42,964 nucleotides of DNA from Betaproteobacteria bacterium HGW-Betaproteobacteria-4 (GCA_002840785.1 PHCH01000061.1:1-42964), one strand, 5' to 3'; numbered from the stretch's first letter, positions 1-11,409 are shown. The notes: generated by a model not told the origin, from the sequence alone. Numbers and translations: made by a program.

Positions 1-48
1 GATCTTGCTCTTGATCAGTTCAGAAATTTCGGAAGGATTCAACTGCAT
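1..48 (-). CDS. atpA: ATP synthase F1 subunit alpha, N-terminal fragment
   Basis: Only the first 16 codons are inside the window (MQLNPSEISELIKSKI), running off the left edge. This is the usual betaproteobacterial AtpA N-terminus. An AGGAG Shine-Dalgarno lies 5 nt before the ATG at 48, in the 9-nt gap after the atpH stop. AtpA forms the alpha3beta3 catalytic head of F1. Identity rests on the short peptide plus its place directly after atpH in an otherwise complete operon order. Confidence 0.9.
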   Translation of the reverse strand, partial: MQLNPSEISELIKSKI

Positions 49-57
49 GAAATTCTC

Positions 58-594
58 CTAGTTGTTCAGCGCCGTAGCCATGGCGTCGAGCTTGCCGCGG
101 ACTGAAGCATCCAGCATCTGGTCGCCAACGATTACCTTGATGCCACCAATCAGGGTCGGATCAACCGACACCGAGGTTTCGAGCTTGGTCTTGAAGACGC
201 TCTCAAGTTGGGGCACCAAGGCTTTCACCTGGTTGTCATCGATCGGGAAGGCCGAAATGATTTCGGCTTGCTTGGTACCTTCCTCCGCACGCTTGTAGCT
301 TTCGTACAAGCCGGCGATTTCCGGCAACAATCCCAGGCGGTCGTTGTTGGACAGCAGCTGGATGAAGTTCGCCAGCTCCGCATCTACCGCAGTACCGCAG
401 GCAGACCGGAAGAGGTCGACCAGTTGCGGGGCCGCCACATTGGGATCGCCGATAGCCGCATGGACTTCGGGACTGGCGGCCACCTGGGCGAGCGTTGCAA
501 CTTGCTCGGCCCACTTGGCCAGATTGCCGCTTTCCTTGGCCGCCCGAAACAGGGCTTCGGCGTAAGGGCGGGCGATAGTGACGGATTCAGCCAT
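58..594 (-). CDS. atpH: ATP synthase F1 subunit delta
   Basis: 178 aa, the normal length for AtpH/OSCP, the stator protein that ties the top of F1 to the b-subunit stalk. It begins with the family pattern TIARPYAEALFRAAKE and ends with the conserved C-terminal block DPTLIGGIKVIVGDQMLDAS, which marks the delta subunit. Located between atpF (3-nt gap) and atpA, as in most proteobacterial atp operons. No anomalies seen. Confidence 0.97.
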   Translation of the reverse strand: MAESVTIARPYAEALFRAAKESGNLAKWAEQVATLAQVAASPEVHAAIGDPNVAAPQLVDLFRSACGTAVDAELANFIQLLSNNDRLGLLPEIAGLYESYKRAEEGTKQAEIISAFPIDDNQVKALVPQLESVFKTKLETSVSVDPTLIGGIKVIVGDQMLDASVRGKLDAMATALNN

Positions 595-597
595 TGC

Positions 598-1068
598 TTA
601 CAGGTCCTGTTTCAGGGCGACCAGCATGTCGGCATGCGCGGACGCGTTGATTTCCTTGCGCAGGATCTTCTCGGCACCAGCAACCGCCAGTTCGGCGACA
701 CGCTCACGCAAAGCTTGCTTGGCGCGTTCGACTTCCTGATCGATTTCGGCTTTGGCCCCGGCGACAACCTTGTCGGCCTCAACCTTGGCGACGCCCTTGG
801 CTTCTTCGACGATCTGTTGCGCACGCTTTTCGGCTTGAGCGATGAGGTCCGAGGACTTTTCCTTGGCTTCACGCAAAGCATCGGCGGAACGCTTGGCGGC
901 GAGCTCTTGCTCGTTTTTGCCGCGTTCTGCTGCAGCCAGGCCATCAGCGATCTGTGCTTGACGGTCAGCCATCGCTTTTTGCAGCGGCGGCCAGACGTAC
1001 TTCATCGTGATCCAGATGAAGAGAGCAAACCAGATTGCCTGGCCAATCAGTGTAGCGTTGATATTCAC
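598..1068 (-). CDS. atpF: ATP synthase F0 subunit b
   Basis: 156 aa. One N-terminal membrane helix (about residues 5-25, starting [19 protein letters not shown]) is followed by a long charged, alanine-rich helix typical of the b-subunit dimer that forms the peripheral stalk. Length matches E. coli AtpF (156 aa). It lies between atpE and atpH and is co-transcribed on the minus strand. Confidence 0.97.
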   Translation of the reverse strand: MNINATLIGQAIWFALFIWITMKYVWPPLQKAMADRQAQIADGLAAAERGKNEQELAAKRSADALREAKEKSSDLIAQAEKRAQQIVEEAKGVAKVEADKVVAGAKAEIDQEVERAKQALRERVAELAVAGAEKILRKEINASAHADMLVALKQDL

Positions 1069-1105
1069 GCTAACCTCCTGGTTATAAGGGTTTCAGGGGC
1101 GCGGA

Positions 1106-1378
<273 letters not shown>

Positions 1379-1440
1379 TCAGTAAAGTAGGTTTGTTGCG
1401 GGGTTAAGGTTAAAAACGACTGAAAAACTGCTACTACGAC

Positions 1441-2614
<1,174 letters not shown>

Positions 2615-2640
2615 GACATGCCTCGATCAATAACCGTGCG

Positions 2641-2669
2641 AGTGTAACGGAGTCTTATAGATGAGTCAA
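2641..2669 (-). promoter_or_regulatory. Sigma-70 promoter of the atp operon
   Basis: On the minus strand a -35 box TTGACT (2669-2664) and a -10 box TACACT (2646-2641) are separated by exactly 17 nt. Transcription would begin near 2634, about 20 nt before atpI. This is the only gap between parB and atpI, so it is the natural start point for atpIBEFHA. Confidence 0.75.
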
Positions 2670-2681
2670 TTTCGACATTGC

Positions 2682-3536
2682 TTACGAATGGAGTCGTGAA
2701 ATGAGGCCGTCGAGCTGGTCCAGACTCGAGAATTCGATGGTGACCTTGCCGGCGCCCTTCTTGTTCGAGCGAATGGCAACGTTGGTTCCCAGGCCGTCGG
2801 ACAGGCGTTCCTGCAGATTCAGCAGATCGCGGTCGATGGCCTTTTCGGGCGCATGCTTGGGCGGATTCAACAGTTGCTGGACCAGCCGTTCTGTTTCGCG
2901 GACCGACAAGCCCTTCTGCACAATACGCTGGGCAACGCCGACCTGCTGGCCGCTCGAAATTGGCAGCAGGGCGCGGGCATGACCCATGTCGATTCGGCCG
3001 GTCATCAGCAATTCCTGAACCGGTGCGGTCAACTGCAACAAGCGCAGCAAATTCGAGGCGGCGGGGCGTGAGCGGCCAACCGCATCGGCGGCTTGCTGGT
3101 GGGTGAGGCCGAATTCGTCGATGAGGCGCTGCAAGCCCTGGGCTTCTTCGAGAGGGTTGAGGTTCTCGCGCTGGATGTTTTCGATGAGCGCCATGGCCAG
3201 CGCCTGTTCGTCGGGAATGCTGCGGACCAGCACGGGAACTTCGTTCAGCCCGGCGAGTTGCGAGGCGCGCCAGCGGCGTTCGCCAGCGACGATTTCGTAG
3301 CGCTCGGAGCCGGGCGTGCTGTCGACGGCGCGGACGAGAATCGGTTGCATGACGCCCTGGGTCTTGATCGAGGCGGCCAGTTCGGCCAGCGAGTCCTGAT
3401 CCATGTGGGTGCGCGGCTGGTATTTGCCGGGGCGCAGGCGTTCGACCGGCAGGTTGCGCTGTTCGTCGCCCTGCGGCTTGTCGCTGCCGGAAAGCAGCGC
3501 GTCGAGGCCGCGGCCGAGTCCTTTCATCTTGATCAT
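2682..3536 (-). CDS. parB: Chromosome partitioning protein ParB
   Basis: 284 aa ParB/Spo0J protein that binds parS sites, spreads along DNA and stimulates ParA. The N-terminal KGLGRGLDALL motif contacts ParA. The CTPase/nuclease-like core carries GERRWRASQLAG and ENIQRENLNPLEEA at about residues 95-130. A helix-turn-helix follows (QQAADAVGRSRPAASNLLRLLQL), then a C-terminal dimer domain. The ATG overlaps the parA stop by 4 nt (ATGA), indicating translational coupling. I saw no canonical parS (TGTTTCACGTGAAACA-like) site in the window. Confidence 0.96.
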   Translation of the reverse strand: MIKMKGLGRGLDALLSGSDKPQGDEQRNLPVERLRPGKYQPRTHMDQDSLAELAASIKTQGVMQPILVRAVDSTPGSERYEIVAGERRWRASQLAGLNEVPVLVRSIPDEQALAMALIENIQRENLNPLEEAQGLQRLIDEFGLTHQQAADAVGRSRPAASNLLRLLQLTAPVQELLMTGRIDMGHARALLPISSGQQVGVAQRIVQKGLSVRETERLVQQLLNPPKHAPEKAIDRDLLNLQERLSDGLGTNVAIRSNKKGAGKVTIEFSSLDQLDGLISRLHS

Positions 3537-4294
3537 TGGATGACCCTTTCAAGAATTTCCCGGGCGAGTGCGCTGTAGGCTTGCGCTCCCCTTGAGTTTT
3601 TGTCGAAGGCGATGACCGGCTTGCCGTAGGACGGCGCTTCGGCCAGGCGGACGTTGCGCGGCACGATGGTGTTGTAGACCTTGTCGCCGAAGTGGCTTTC
3701 GAGTTCGCTGGAGACTTGTTGGGTCAGCGTGCTCTGGCCGTTGTACATGGTACGCAGCAGGCCTTCGATTTCGAGGCGGGAGTTGAGGTGATGACGTACC
3801 TTGCGCAGCGTTTCGACCAGATCGGACAGACCTTCCAGTGCGTAGTACTCGCACTGCATCGGGATCAGCACGGAGTCGGCGGCGACCAGGGCGTTGACGG
3901 TCAGCATGTTGAGGGCGGGCGGGCAGTCGATCAGGACGAAATCGTATTCGGCGTGGTTTTGCGCCAAGGCCTTTTTCAGGCGGTATTCGCGCTGGTCGAG
4001 CTCGATCATTTCGACTTCGGCGCCGGCAAGTTCGCGGTTGGCGGGCAGGATGTCGAAGTCGAAGGCAGTCGCGATGCAGACTTCGAGCAAGGTGGCGGCG
4101 CCGATCAGCAGTTGATAGACGGTGGGCAGTGTCTCTTTCTTGGGGATGCCGGAGCCGGTCGTCGCGTTGCCTTGCGGATCCATGTCGATGAGCAGGACGC
4201 GCTTGCCCTCGGCGGCCAGCGAGGCGGCCAGATTGACGGCGGTGGTCGTCTTGCCGACGCCGCCTTTCTGGTTGGTTATGGCGAGTACTTTCAT
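3533..4294 (-). CDS. parA: Chromosome partitioning ATPase ParA
   Basis: 253 aa deviant-Walker P-loop ATPase (ParA/Soj). The Walker A variant KGGVGKTT is at residues 10-17, with the signature lysine. [11 protein letters not shown] follows at about 34-44 and the Walker B-like strand [11 protein letters not shown] at about 118. Partner of ParB in segregating origin regions. Four-nt overlaps with rsmG upstream and parB downstream place it in one transcription unit with mnmG and rsmG, the common arrangement near bacterial origins. Confidence 0.96.
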   Translation of the reverse strand: MKVLAITNQKGGVGKTTTAVNLAASLAAEGKRVLLIDMDPQGNATTGSGIPKKETLPTVYQLLIGAATLLEVCIATAFDFDILPANRELAGAEVEMIELDQREYRLKKALAQNHAEYDFVLIDCPPALNMLTVNALVAADSVLIPMQCEYYALEGLSDLVETLRKVRHHLNSRLEIEGLLRTMYNGQSTLTQQVSSELESHFGDKVYNTIVPRNVRLAEAPSYGKPVIAFDKNSRGAQAYSALAREILERVIQ

Positions 4295-4908
4295 GACCCG
4301 GCTTTCAGAATGATCAAATGTCGTTCGGCATCCAGCCCCGGCACGCTGAGCGGGATGATGGATTCAACCGTGATGTCGGCCGGCAGGGCCTTGAGTTCGT
4401 CGTCCGGTCGCACCCCTTTCATGGCCAGCCAGCGACCGCCCGGGGCCAGCAGGTGGCGGGTCAGGCTGATGAAAAGGCCGATTTCGGCAAAGGCGCGCGA
4501 GCTGATCTGGGCGTATTGTCCGTGCATTTCCTCGACCCGGGCGTGGTGCACCGTAACATTCCCGAGCGCCAGTTCGATGGCTGCTTGCTGCAGGAAGGTG
4601 GCTTTCTTTTGCACGGTGTCGACCATGCTGACCGAGAGTTCCGGCTTGGCGATGGCCAGTGGAATGCCGGGCAGGCCGCCGCCGCTGCCGACATCGAGCA
4701 GATTGCCGGCGCCGACATGCGGCAGGATGGCCAGCGAATCCAGCAGATGGTGCGAAATGGCCTGGGCAGGATCGCGAAGGGCGGTCAGGTTGTAGGTCTT
4801 GTTCCACTTGAGGAGCAGGTCGCGGAAGGCGAGCAGCTTCTGTTGCGCCTCGGCCGGCAGCCTGATGTCGAGGGCGGCCAGGCCGCTGGCAAGGGCGTCT
4901 TGGCTCAT
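4291..4908 (-). CDS. rsmG: 16S rRNA (guanine527-N7)-methyltransferase RsmG
   Basis: 205 aa Rossmann-fold methyltransferase using S-adenosylmethionine to methylate G527 of 16S rRNA. The SAM-binding loop [17 protein letters not shown] lies at about residues 69-85. The upstream [13 protein letters not shown] block and the [10 protein letters not shown] segment are family hallmarks. Translationally coupled to mnmG (4-nt overlap). Formerly called gidB. Confidence 0.96.
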   Translation of the reverse strand: MSQDALASGLAALDIRLPAEAQQKLLAFRDLLLKWNKTYNLTALRDPAQAISHHLLDSLAILPHVGAGNLLDVGSGGGLPGIPLAIAKPELSVSMVDTVQKKATFLQQAAIELALGNVTVHHARVEEMHGQYAQISSRAFAEIGLFISLTRHLLAPGGRWLAMKGVRPDDELKALPADITVESIIPLSVPGLDAERHLIILKAGS

Positions 4909-6809
4909 GCGGCTTGCGACAGGTTGTGGCGCTTGAGGTGGATGAGCAGCAGCGAAACGGCGGCGGGCGTGATGCCCTGGATGCGCGATGCCTGGCCGAT
5001 GGTTTGCGGCTTGTGCAGGGCCAGCTTCTGTTTGACCTCATTGGACAGGCCGGCGACGGCGGCGTAATCGAGATCGGCTGGCAGCGCGGTGTTTTCGTAG
5101 CTGGAAGACTTGGCGACTTCCTCGGCCTGACGGTCGATGTAGCCCTGGTACTTGGCGGAAATTTCGAGCTGCTCGACAACGGCCGGGTCCATTTCGATTT
5201 TGGGCAAATTTTCCGGTTGACCGTAGCAAGGCAGCGTGAGCAGTGCTGCATAGCTCACTTCGGGCCGGCGCAGCAGTTCGAACAGGTTGTATTCGTGTTC
5301 GATGGCTTTGCCAAGGACGCGAATGCAGTCTTCGGCCGGCGTCAGCTTGGGATTGACCCAGGTGGACTTCAGGCGTTCCTGTTCGGCGGCGATGGCGTCG
5401 CGCTTCCGGCTGAAGGCGGCCCAGCGGATGTCGTCGACCAGGCCCAGTTCGCGGCCCTGCTCGGTCAGGCGCAGATCGGCGTTGTCTTCGCGCAGGCTCA
5501 GGCGATATTCGGCCCGGCTGGTGAACATCCGGTAGGGGTCGGAAACGCCGCGGGTGATCAGGTCATCGACCAGTACGCCGAGGTAGGCTTCGTTACGCTT
5601 CGGGCACCAGCCGGCTTCGTCGCGGACGTAGCGCACGGCGTTGATGCCGGCCAACAGGCCCTGGGCGGCGGCTTCTTCGTAGCCGGTCGTACCGTTGATC
5701 TGACCAGCGAAAAACAGGCCGTTGATGGCCTTCGATTCCAGCGTGTCCTTGAGTCCGCGCGGGTCGTAGAAATCGTATTCGATGGCGTAGCCGGGGCGCA
5801 GGATGTGCACGTTTTCCATGCCGCGGATCGAGCGGACCAGCGCCAGCTGGATGTCGAAAGGCAGGCTGGTCGACACCCCGTTCGGGTAGATTTCGTGTGT
5901 CGTCAGGCCTTCCGGTTCGAGGAAGACGTTGTGCTGGTTCTTGTCGGCGAAGCGGTGGATCTTGTCCTCAATCGACGGGCAGTAACGCGGCCCGACGCCT
6001 TCGATGACGCCGGTGTACATCGGCGAACGGTCGAGCCCGCTGCGGATGATGTCGTGCGTGCGCTCGTTGGTTTCAGTGATCCAGCACGGCAGTTGGCGCG
6101 GATGCTGGGCGGCGTTGCCGAGGAAGGAGAAAACCGGCATCGGGTCGTCCGAATGCTGTTCTTCCATCACCGAGAAATCGATGGTCTTGCCGTCGAGACG
6201 CGGCGGCGTGCCGGTCTTCAGGCGGCCTTGCGGCAGGTTCAACTCTTTAAGGCGGGCGGCCAGCGAGTTCGACGGCGGATCGCCCATGCGGCCGCCGGTG
6301 TAGTTCTCGAGCCCGACGTGGATCTTGCCGTTGAGGAAGGTGCCGGCGGTCAGGATGACGGCCTCGGCCATGAAGCGGATGCCGAGTTGCGTGACGGCGC
6401 CGACGACCCGCTCGCCTTCAACGATCAGGTCGTCGCAGGCTTCGGCAAAGATGGTCAAATTGGCCTGATTTTCCAGTCGACCGCGGATGGCCTGCTTGTA
6501 CAGCACGCGGTCGGCCTGGGCGCGAGTAGCGCGCACGGCCGGGCCTTTCGAGGCGTTCAGAATGCGGAACTGGATGCCGGCTTCATCGGTGGCCGCCGCC
6601 ATGGCGCCGCCCAGCGCGTCGACTTCGCGCACCAGATGCCCCTTGCCGATGCCGCCAATCGACGGATTGCAACTCATCGCCCCGAGCGTATCGAGGTTAT
6701 GCGTCAGCAGCAGCGTGTTCGCCCCTGCCCGTGCCGCGGCGAGCGCAGCCTCGGTGCCGGCGTGACCGCCGCCGACGACGATGACATCGAAACGGGTGGG
6801 ATAGAGCAT
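4905..6809 (-). CDS. mnmG: tRNA uridine-5-carboxymethylaminomethyl modification enzyme MnmG
   Basis: FAD-dependent enzyme which, with MnmE, modifies U34 of certain tRNAs. I take the ATG at 6809 ([15 protein letters not shown]), giving 634 aa, rather than a TTG 24 nt upstream, because family members begin this way. The FAD-binding [17 protein letters not shown] is at about residues 13-29, with [22 protein letters not shown] after it. The poorly conserved loop between LLTL and [13 protein letters not shown] contains a full copy of the 37-bp dispersed motif read as [14 protein letters not shown]. That loop is several residues longer than the E. coli sequence as I remember it. Confidence 0.96.
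   Translation of the reverse strand: MLYPTRFDVIVVGGGHAGTEAALAAARAGANTLLLTHNLDTLGAMSCNPSIGGIGKGHLVREVDALGGAMAAATDEAGIQFRILNASKGPAVRATRAQADRVLYKQAIRGRLENQANLTIFAEACDDLIVEGERVVGAVTQLGIRFMAEAVILTAGTFLNGKIHVGLENYTGGRMGDPPSNSLAARLKELNLPQGRLKTGTPPRLDGKTIDFSVMEEQHSDDPMPVFSFLGNAAQHPRQLPCWITETNERTHDIIRSGLDRSPMYTGVIEGVGPRYCPSIEDKIHRFADKNQHNVFLEPEGLTTHEIYPNGVSTSLPFDIQLALVRSIRGMENVHILRPGYAIEYDFYDPRGLKDTLESKAINGLFFAGQINGTTGYEEAAAQGLLAGINAVRYVRDEAGWCPKRNEAYLGVLVDDLITRGVSDPYRMFTSRAEYRLSLREDNADLRLTEQGRELGLVDDIRWAAFSRKRDAIAAEQERLKSTWVNPKLTPAEDCIRVLGKAIEHEYNLFELLRRPEVSYAALLTLPCYGQPENLPKIEMDPAVVEQLEISAKYQGYIDRQAEEVAKSSSYENTALPADLDYAAVAGLSNEVKQKLALHKPQTIGQASRIQGITPAAVSLLLIHLKRHNLSQAA
5191..5227 (-). repeat. 37-bp dispersed motif, copy inside mnmG
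   Basis: Perfect 15-bp core GCTACGGTCAACCGG followed by A-rich tracts ending CGAAAT, read on the same strand as mnmG. By hand count it matches the copy at 21371-21407 in 34 of 37 positions. Here the reading frame is TAC GGT CAA CCG, a different phase from the copy in ruvB. Confidence 0.85.
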
Positions 6810-8517
6810 GGGTTTGGCTTTGTTGCAGCGCAATAGCGGACTGCGGATTTTACTTCAGGGCGCTGAAAACTCGAAGGTTTTTGCCGCTTCCTTGCCCTGC
6901 CCTGCGAACTCAAGTAAGTTTGCGAATTCGCTGCGCCTGATGCTTGGGGCCCTGGGCGTGACATTGGTGCACGGGGCGGGCAATTCGGCCGAGGTCATCC
7001 GGCAGGTCAAGGCCAACCGTTTCGATATCGTGCTCTCCGACTTCATCCTCGACGATGGTCGCGACGGCCAGCAATTGCTCGAAGAGCTGCGCCACGCCCA
7101 CCTCATCCCGTTGTCGACGGTGTACATGATCATCACCAGCGAGCGCGGCTACACCAACGTCGTGTCGCTGGCCGAGCTGGCCCCCGACGATTACCTGATC
7201 AAGCCATTTACCGCTGATCAACTGCAGGCCCGATTGATCAAATCGATCTACAAAAAACACGTGCTGCGCCACATCTACGAGCAGATCGAGCGCGGCGCCT
7301 TGCAGGAAGCCATTATCGCCTGCGACCGTGTCATCCAGCAGCAGCCGCAATACATGTACGACGCCTTGCGTTTCAAGGGCGATCTGCTGCATACGCTGGG
7401 CAAGACGCGTGAAGCCGAAGAGGTCTTCCGGCGCGTCCTCGAAGGGCGCGTCGTGCCCTGGGCCAAGATGGGCCTGGCGATGGCACTGCGCGACCGGGGG
7501 GCGCTCGACGAGGCCGAGCAACTGGCTGAACAGGTTGTTACGGAGGCGCCAGACTACCTGTCGGCCTACGACTTTCTGGCCTCGGTGCACGAAGCCCAGG
7601 GCAAGCTCGAGGCGGCCCAGCACACCCTGCAGCGTGCGGCCGATGCCTCGCCGCACAATACCGTGCGGCAACGGCTGGTTGGCGATGTGGCAGCCCGCAA
7701 CAACGATTTGCTGGCGGCCGAAAAGGCTTACGGCAAGGTCATCGAGCGCAGCAAGGGATCGAGCCTGCGGACGGTGGACGACTTTGCCAACCTGTCGCGC
7801 GTGCTGGTCGAGCGGGGCAACGTGACCGCCTCGCGCAAGATTTCCGCGGAGATGAAGCGCGAATGGCGCGGCGACATGCAGGCCGAGCTGGCGGCGCTGG
7901 TCACCGAAAGCCTTTGCCTGAACAGCGAAGGCTCGCCCGACAAGGCCCAGCATCTGGTCGATCAGGCGCTGGCCTTGCAGAAAATGATCAGCGAAGAGGC
8001 GGCTGAAAAAGGCAAGCATGTGTCGCAACGCCTCGCCGTCGATCTGGCCCACGCCTGCTACGCCACCGGCAAGCAGGACGAGGCGGCGAAGATCATGCGC
8101 CAGGTGGCGGCCGAAAACCATGAGGATGCCCACCTCATCAACCACATCACCAACGTCTTCGAAAAAACCGGCCAGCCCGATGCCGGCAAGGCGATGCTCG
8201 AACAGGTCGGCCGGGAAATTGTCGAACTCAACAACAAGGGCGTTCTGGCGGCGCGCAACGGCGATCTCGAGGGTGCTGTCCAGTTGCTCATCCAGGCCGT
8301 CGAGCAGGTGCCCAATCTGCAATTTCTGGTCAATGCCGCCAAGGCCATTTTTGCGCTCATGGACAAGAAGGGTTGGGATGCCGAACTGGCGGCCCGCGCC
8401 ATCGACTACCTGCAGCGCGCCCAGCGCAAGGACCGCAAGAGCGCCAAGGTGGCCTCGGCCCGCGAGCTGTATGTCACGGTCGCCAAAAAATACGGCATTG
8501 CCACCGAAAACACTTGA
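6808..8517 (+). CDS. Response-regulator receiver domain plus TPR protein
   Basis: About 570 aa from the first ATG. A CheY-like receiver occupies roughly residues 25-145: phospho-acceptor Asp78 in IVLSDF, switch Thr/Ser110-111 and Lys132 in YLIKPF are present. The rest is a long TPR array of helical repeats ([27 protein letters not shown] and similar) for protein contacts. The receiver N-terminus is abnormal. Where family members have a beta strand ending in the Mg-binding acidic pair, this reads [16 protein letters not shown]. The true start is therefore uncertain: 6808 overlaps the divergent mnmG start, and the next ATG is 6940. Partner kinase unknown. Confidence 0.75.
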   Translation: MGLALLQRNSGLRILLQGAENSKVFAASLPCPANSSKFANSLRLMLGALGVTLVHGAGNSAEVIRQVKANRFDIVLSDFILDDGRDGQQLLEELRHAHLIPLSTVYMIITSERGYTNVVSLAELAPDDYLIKPFTADQLQARLIKSIYKKHVLRHIYEQIERGALQEAIIACDRVIQQQPQYMYDALRFKGDLLHTLGKTREAEEVFRRVLEGRVVPWAKMGLAMALRDRGALDEAEQLAEQVVTEAPDYLSAYDFLASVHEAQGKLEAAQHTLQRAADASPHNTVRQRLVGDVAARNNDLLAAEKAYGKVIERSKGSSLRTVDDFANLSRVLVERGNVTASRKISAEMKREWRGDMQAELAALVTESLCLNSEGSPDKAQHLVDQALALQKMISEEAAEKGKHVSQRLAVDLAHACYATGKQDEAAKIMRQVAAENHEDAHLINHITNVFEKTGQPDAGKAMLEQVGREIVELNNKGVLAARNGDLEGAVQLLIQAVEQVPNLQFLVNAAKAIFALMDKKGWDAELAARAIDYLQRAQRKDRKSAKVASARELYVTVAKKYGIATENT

Positions 8518-8601
8518 ACTGTCGGGGCGGCAACATCTTGAAACCATTTAGTTGCTCCGCAGACTCATCCTTTCCTGATCTGGCGCGTTGATTAGACATT
8601 G

Positions 8602-8632
8602 GCCCGCCGTTTTGCGCGGGCGGTGTTTTTCC
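8602..8632 (+). terminator. Intrinsic terminator after the receiver-TPR gene
   Basis: Stem GCCCGC (8602-8607) pairs with GCGGGC (8616-8621) and is followed by a T-rich tract. The T tract ends only about 15 nt before the start codon of the next gene and just before its GGGAG ribosome site, so it could also act as an attenuator for that gene. Confidence 0.7.
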
Positions 8633-8646
8633 TTCGGGAGTCCACG

Positions 8647-10644
8647 ATGCTGCAATCCCTGCACAGAATTCTTCTCGCACTGACCATGGCCGTTGCCCTG
8701 CCCGCCCTGGCGCAGGGCGATCCGCCGGCCCGCGTCGGGCGGCTGGCCTATTTTGAAAATCAGGTCGATTTTCGGGTTGACCGTAGCGAACAGGGCGGAC
8801 CGGCCACGCTCAACTGGCCGATCAGCAGCGGCGCCGTTCTGGAAACCGGGGCGCGCGGCCGGGCCGAGGTGTGGATCGGTTCCACCGCCTACCGGCTGGC
8901 CGACGACAGTCAGGTCGAGTTTCCCGTCGTCGACGATAAGCGGGTCGAAGTCCGCGTCGCTGGCGGCAGTCTGGCGGTCAGCATCCTCGACCGCGATCAG
9001 GTCGATGACGTGGTGATCGCCACGCCCGATGGCGACGTCCGTTTCCTGACGCCGGGGCGCTATCGCATCGATGTCTTCGCTGATCGCAGCGAACTGAGCG
9101 TGCAGGCCGGCCGTGCCGTTTTCGACGACGGCCAGCGGGCGACACCGGTTGCCGCCGGCCAGAAAGTCAGCCATTGGAGCGACGGCAACGAACAGTTCGA
9201 TGCCGACCGTGGCAACGACGCCTTCGACCGCTGGGTGGCCAGTCGCGAGAACGTGACGCTGGCCAGCCAGGCGCGCCGCCACGTGTCGCCGCACATGACC
9301 GGCTATCAGGATCTCGACGCCTACGGTGACTGGCAATCGGCGCCCGGCTACGGTTCGGTCTGGTATCCGCGCGCCGTGGCCGACGACTGGGCGCCCTACC
9401 GCTACGGCCGCTGGGCCTGGATCGCGCCCTGGGGCTGGACGTGGATCGACCAGGCGCCGTGGGGCTTCGCCCCCTTCCACTACGGCCGCTGGGCGATCAT
9501 CCATGGTCGCTGGGGCTGGATTCCCGGCCGCCTCGTCGCCCGCCCGGTCTATGCGCCGGCCCTCGTCGCCTGGATCGGCAACCCGGGCTGGAGCATCAGC
9601 TTCAGCTTCGGTGCGGCGCCGGCGGTCGGCTGGTTCCCGCTCGCCCCGCGCGAGGTCTACGTGCCGGGGCATCGGCACAGCGCCAACTATGTACGCCAGA
9701 TCAACGTCGCTTACGTCCGTGACGTCAAGGTCATCGATCGGGTAGCGCGCGATGGCCGACAAGCCCCCTTCGCCAATCGCGCTGTGCCGCGCGCGGTCAC
9801 TGTCGTGCCGGCCAAGCTGCTGCGCGAAGGCCACGCCATCACGGGACGAGAAATTCAGCGTCAGGAGCGCCCGGCGCTTGGCCGTGCCCCGCTCGCCCGT
9901 CAAGCGCCCAATGCCGACTGGTTGGCCCCCGAGCAGGGTGCCCGTCGCCCGCGCAACGACGAAAAGCGCGAACCGATCAACCGGCCGCGCCGCGATTTCG
10001 ACGCCCCACGGCTGAATGCCCCGGAGCGTGGCACCCCGCGTTCCGAACCAATGCCACGCCAGCCGGGTCGCCCGGCCTTCCGCCAGCCCTCGGCCGAGCC
10101 GGAAAATAGGCGCGACGAGCACCGTGGTTCGCCTGACCTCCGGCGACAAATCGAACAACCGGGCAGTCGGCCCGGGCTTCAACCCGCCCCCGTGCCTGCC
10201 CGTCGCGAGGCTGCGTCGCAACCGGTTCGTCGTGAAATAGCGCCGCCGGCCGATGTCTTGCCGCCCAAGGTGCGCGACATGTCGCCGCCTGAAAGGCGAA
10301 CCGAGGAAGCTCAGCCGCGGCCGAGAATGCAGCAGCAGGAAGGCGAGCGGCGTCGTGAAATGCGGGCGCTTGAGCGTGCCGAGCGCGTCGAGCGCCCGGC
10401 CCCGCCGCCCCGGGAACGCCCATTCACACCTCGGCCGGCGCCGGAAGTCAGAATGCCCGCCTCGCCCGCGCAACGTGAAATGCCGCCGCCGCGCGTCAAT
10501 CCGGCGCGCCAGGCGCCGGAGTTCCATGCCCCGGCACCCCGGCCCGAACGGCAAGCCGAGCCGCCGCATCAGCCGGCGCCGCAAGGCAGCCAGCCGGAAC
10601 AGCGCCGCCGTCGCGGCGATGACGACGACCGTCGCGGGCGTTAA
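8647..10644 (+). CDS. Secreted FecR-domain / DUF6600 protein
   Basis: 665 aa from the ATG at 8647 (GGGAG 7 nt upstream). A signal peptide covers about residues 1-22 (LLALTMAVALPALAQ). A FecR-like beta domain follows at about 30-190 (ARVGRLAYFENQVDF, VETGARGRAEVWIGS-type). Next is a tryptophan- and tyrosine-rich DUF6600 block (YGRWAWIAPWGWTWID, repeated YGRW) at about 215-345. The last 300 residues are low-complexity, rich in Pro, Arg, Glu and Gln, and probably disordered. Exported or surface-associated; function unknown. A diverged copy of the dispersed motif lies in the FecR part (8751-8787). The gene ends 3 nt from convergent livF with no terminator between. Confidence 0.8.
   Translation: MLQSLHRILLALTMAVALPALAQGDPPARVGRLAYFENQVDFRVDRSEQGGPATLNWPISSGAVLETGARGRAEVWIGSTAYRLADDSQVEFPVVDDKRVEVRVAGGSLAVSILDRDQVDDVVIATPDGDVRFLTPGRYRIDVFADRSELSVQAGRAVFDDGQRATPVAAGQKVSHWSDGNEQFDADRGNDAFDRWVASRENVTLASQARRHVSPHMTGYQDLDAYGDWQSAPGYGSVWYPRAVADDWAPYRYGRWAWIAPWGWTWIDQAPWGFAPFHYGRWAIIHGRWGWIPGRLVARPVYAPALVAWIGNPGWSISFSFGAAPAVGWFPLAPREVYVPGHRHSANYVRQINVAYVRDVKVIDRVARDGRQAPFANRAVPRAVTVVPAKLLREGHAITGREIQRQERPALGRAPLARQAPNADWLAPEQGARRPRNDEKREPINRPRRDFDAPRLNAPERGTPRSEPMPRQPGRPAFRQPSAEPENRRDEHRGSPDLRRQIEQPGSRPGLQPAPVPARREAASQPVRREIAPPADVLPPKVRDMSPPERRTEEAQPRPRMQQQEGERRREMRALERAERVERPAPPPRERPFTPRPAPEVRMPASPAQREMPPPRVNPARQAPEFHAPAPRPERQAEPPHQPAPQGSQPEQRRRRGDDDDRRGR
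8751..8787 (-). repeat. 37-bp dispersed motif, diverged copy in the fecR-like gene
   Basis: On the minus strand the core reads GCTACGGTCAACCCG (14 of 15) followed by AAAA. A TTTTCAAAA tract lies at the spacing expected for the second AT-rich region. It encodes FRVDRS on the opposite strand. Core certain, tail weak. Confidence 0.55.
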
Positions 10645-10647
10645 GCG

Positions 10648-11409
10648 CTAAATTTTGTGACCGAGGCCGAGATAGGCCTCGATCACGCGCGGGTCGGCGG
10701 CCAGTTCGGCGCTCGGCCCGGCCAGCGACACCTCGCCGGTTTCCAGCACGTAGCCGTAATCGGCGATCTGCAGCGCGGCGCGGGCATTCTGCTCGACGAG
10801 CAGGACGGCGACGCCGGTCTCCTTCAAGGCGGCAATGATGCGGAAAATTTCCTTGATGATGAGCGGCGCCAAGCCAAGGCTGGGTTCGTCGAGCATGAGC
10901 AGTTTGGGGCGAGCCATCAGGGCGCGGCCCATGGCCAGCATCTGGCGTTCGCCGCCGGACAGCGTGCCGGCCAGCTGGGCATGGCGTTCTTCAAGGCGCG
11001 GGAAGAGCTCGAAAACCTCGTCCATCGTCTCCATCTGGTCGCGGTGGCCGGTCCGGTAGCGATCAAAGGCGCCGAGCAGCAGGTTGTCCCTGACGCTCAT
11101 TTCGGCAAACAACTCACGCTTTTCCGGGACCAGCGTCATGCCGTGGCGCACGAGATGCTCGACCGAGCGTTCGGGCCATTGGGCCTGGCCCATGTAAATG
11201 ATGTCGCCGCGCGACGGTAGCAGGCCCATCAAAGCCGACAGCAGCGTCGTCTTGCCGGCGCCGTTGGGGCCGATGACGGTGACGATCTCGCCGCGCCGGA
11301 TGGTCAGGCTGACCTCGTGCAGCGCTTCGACCTTGCCGTAGGCGACGCGCAGGTTCTTGACGTCGAGAATGACCTCGTGGTCGTGCAGATGTGCGTGCAG
11401 ACTCATCAT
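10648..11409 (-). CDS. livF: Branched-chain amino acid ABC transporter ATP-binding protein LivF
   Basis: 253 aa ABC ATPase. Walker A GPNGAGKTT lies at about residues 44-52, signature LSGGERQM at about 147, Walker B KLLMLDEPSLGLAP just after, and an H-loop position replaced as usual for LivF (LLVEQNARAAL). It energises uptake together with the LivG domain encoded just upstream. The ATG overlaps the stop of the upstream fusion gene (ATGA), showing coupling. True substrate is not readable from sequence; LivF-type systems also carry urea, amides or aromatic acids. Confidence 0.9.
   Translation of the reverse strand: MMSLHAHLHDHEVILDVKNLRVAYGKVEALHEVSLTIRRGEIVTVIGPNGAGKTTLLSALMGLLPSRGDIIYMGQAQWPERSVEHLVRHGMTLVPEKRELFAEMSVRDNLLLGAFDRYRTGHRDQMETMDEVFELFPRLEERHAQLAGTLSGGERQMLAMGRALMARPKLLMLDEPSLGLAPLIIKEIFRIIAALKETGVAVLLVEQNARAALQIADYGYVLETGEVSLAGPSAELAADPRVIEAYLGLGHKI

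Noticed and set aside
3023..3060. Possible motif copy in parB (GCGGTCAAC followed by AAATTCGAGG)
   Set aside because: Core only partly matches, and the codons encode the conserved ParB stretch NLLRLLQLT, so coincidence is likely.
2642..6809. parS sites or a replication origin near parAB
   Set aside because: I saw no parS-like palindrome, DnaA-box cluster or AT-rich unwinding region.
4914..6836. 640-aa plus-strand ORF opposite mnmG
   Set aside because: Antisense shadow in GC-rich DNA; mnmG on the minus strand is unambiguous.
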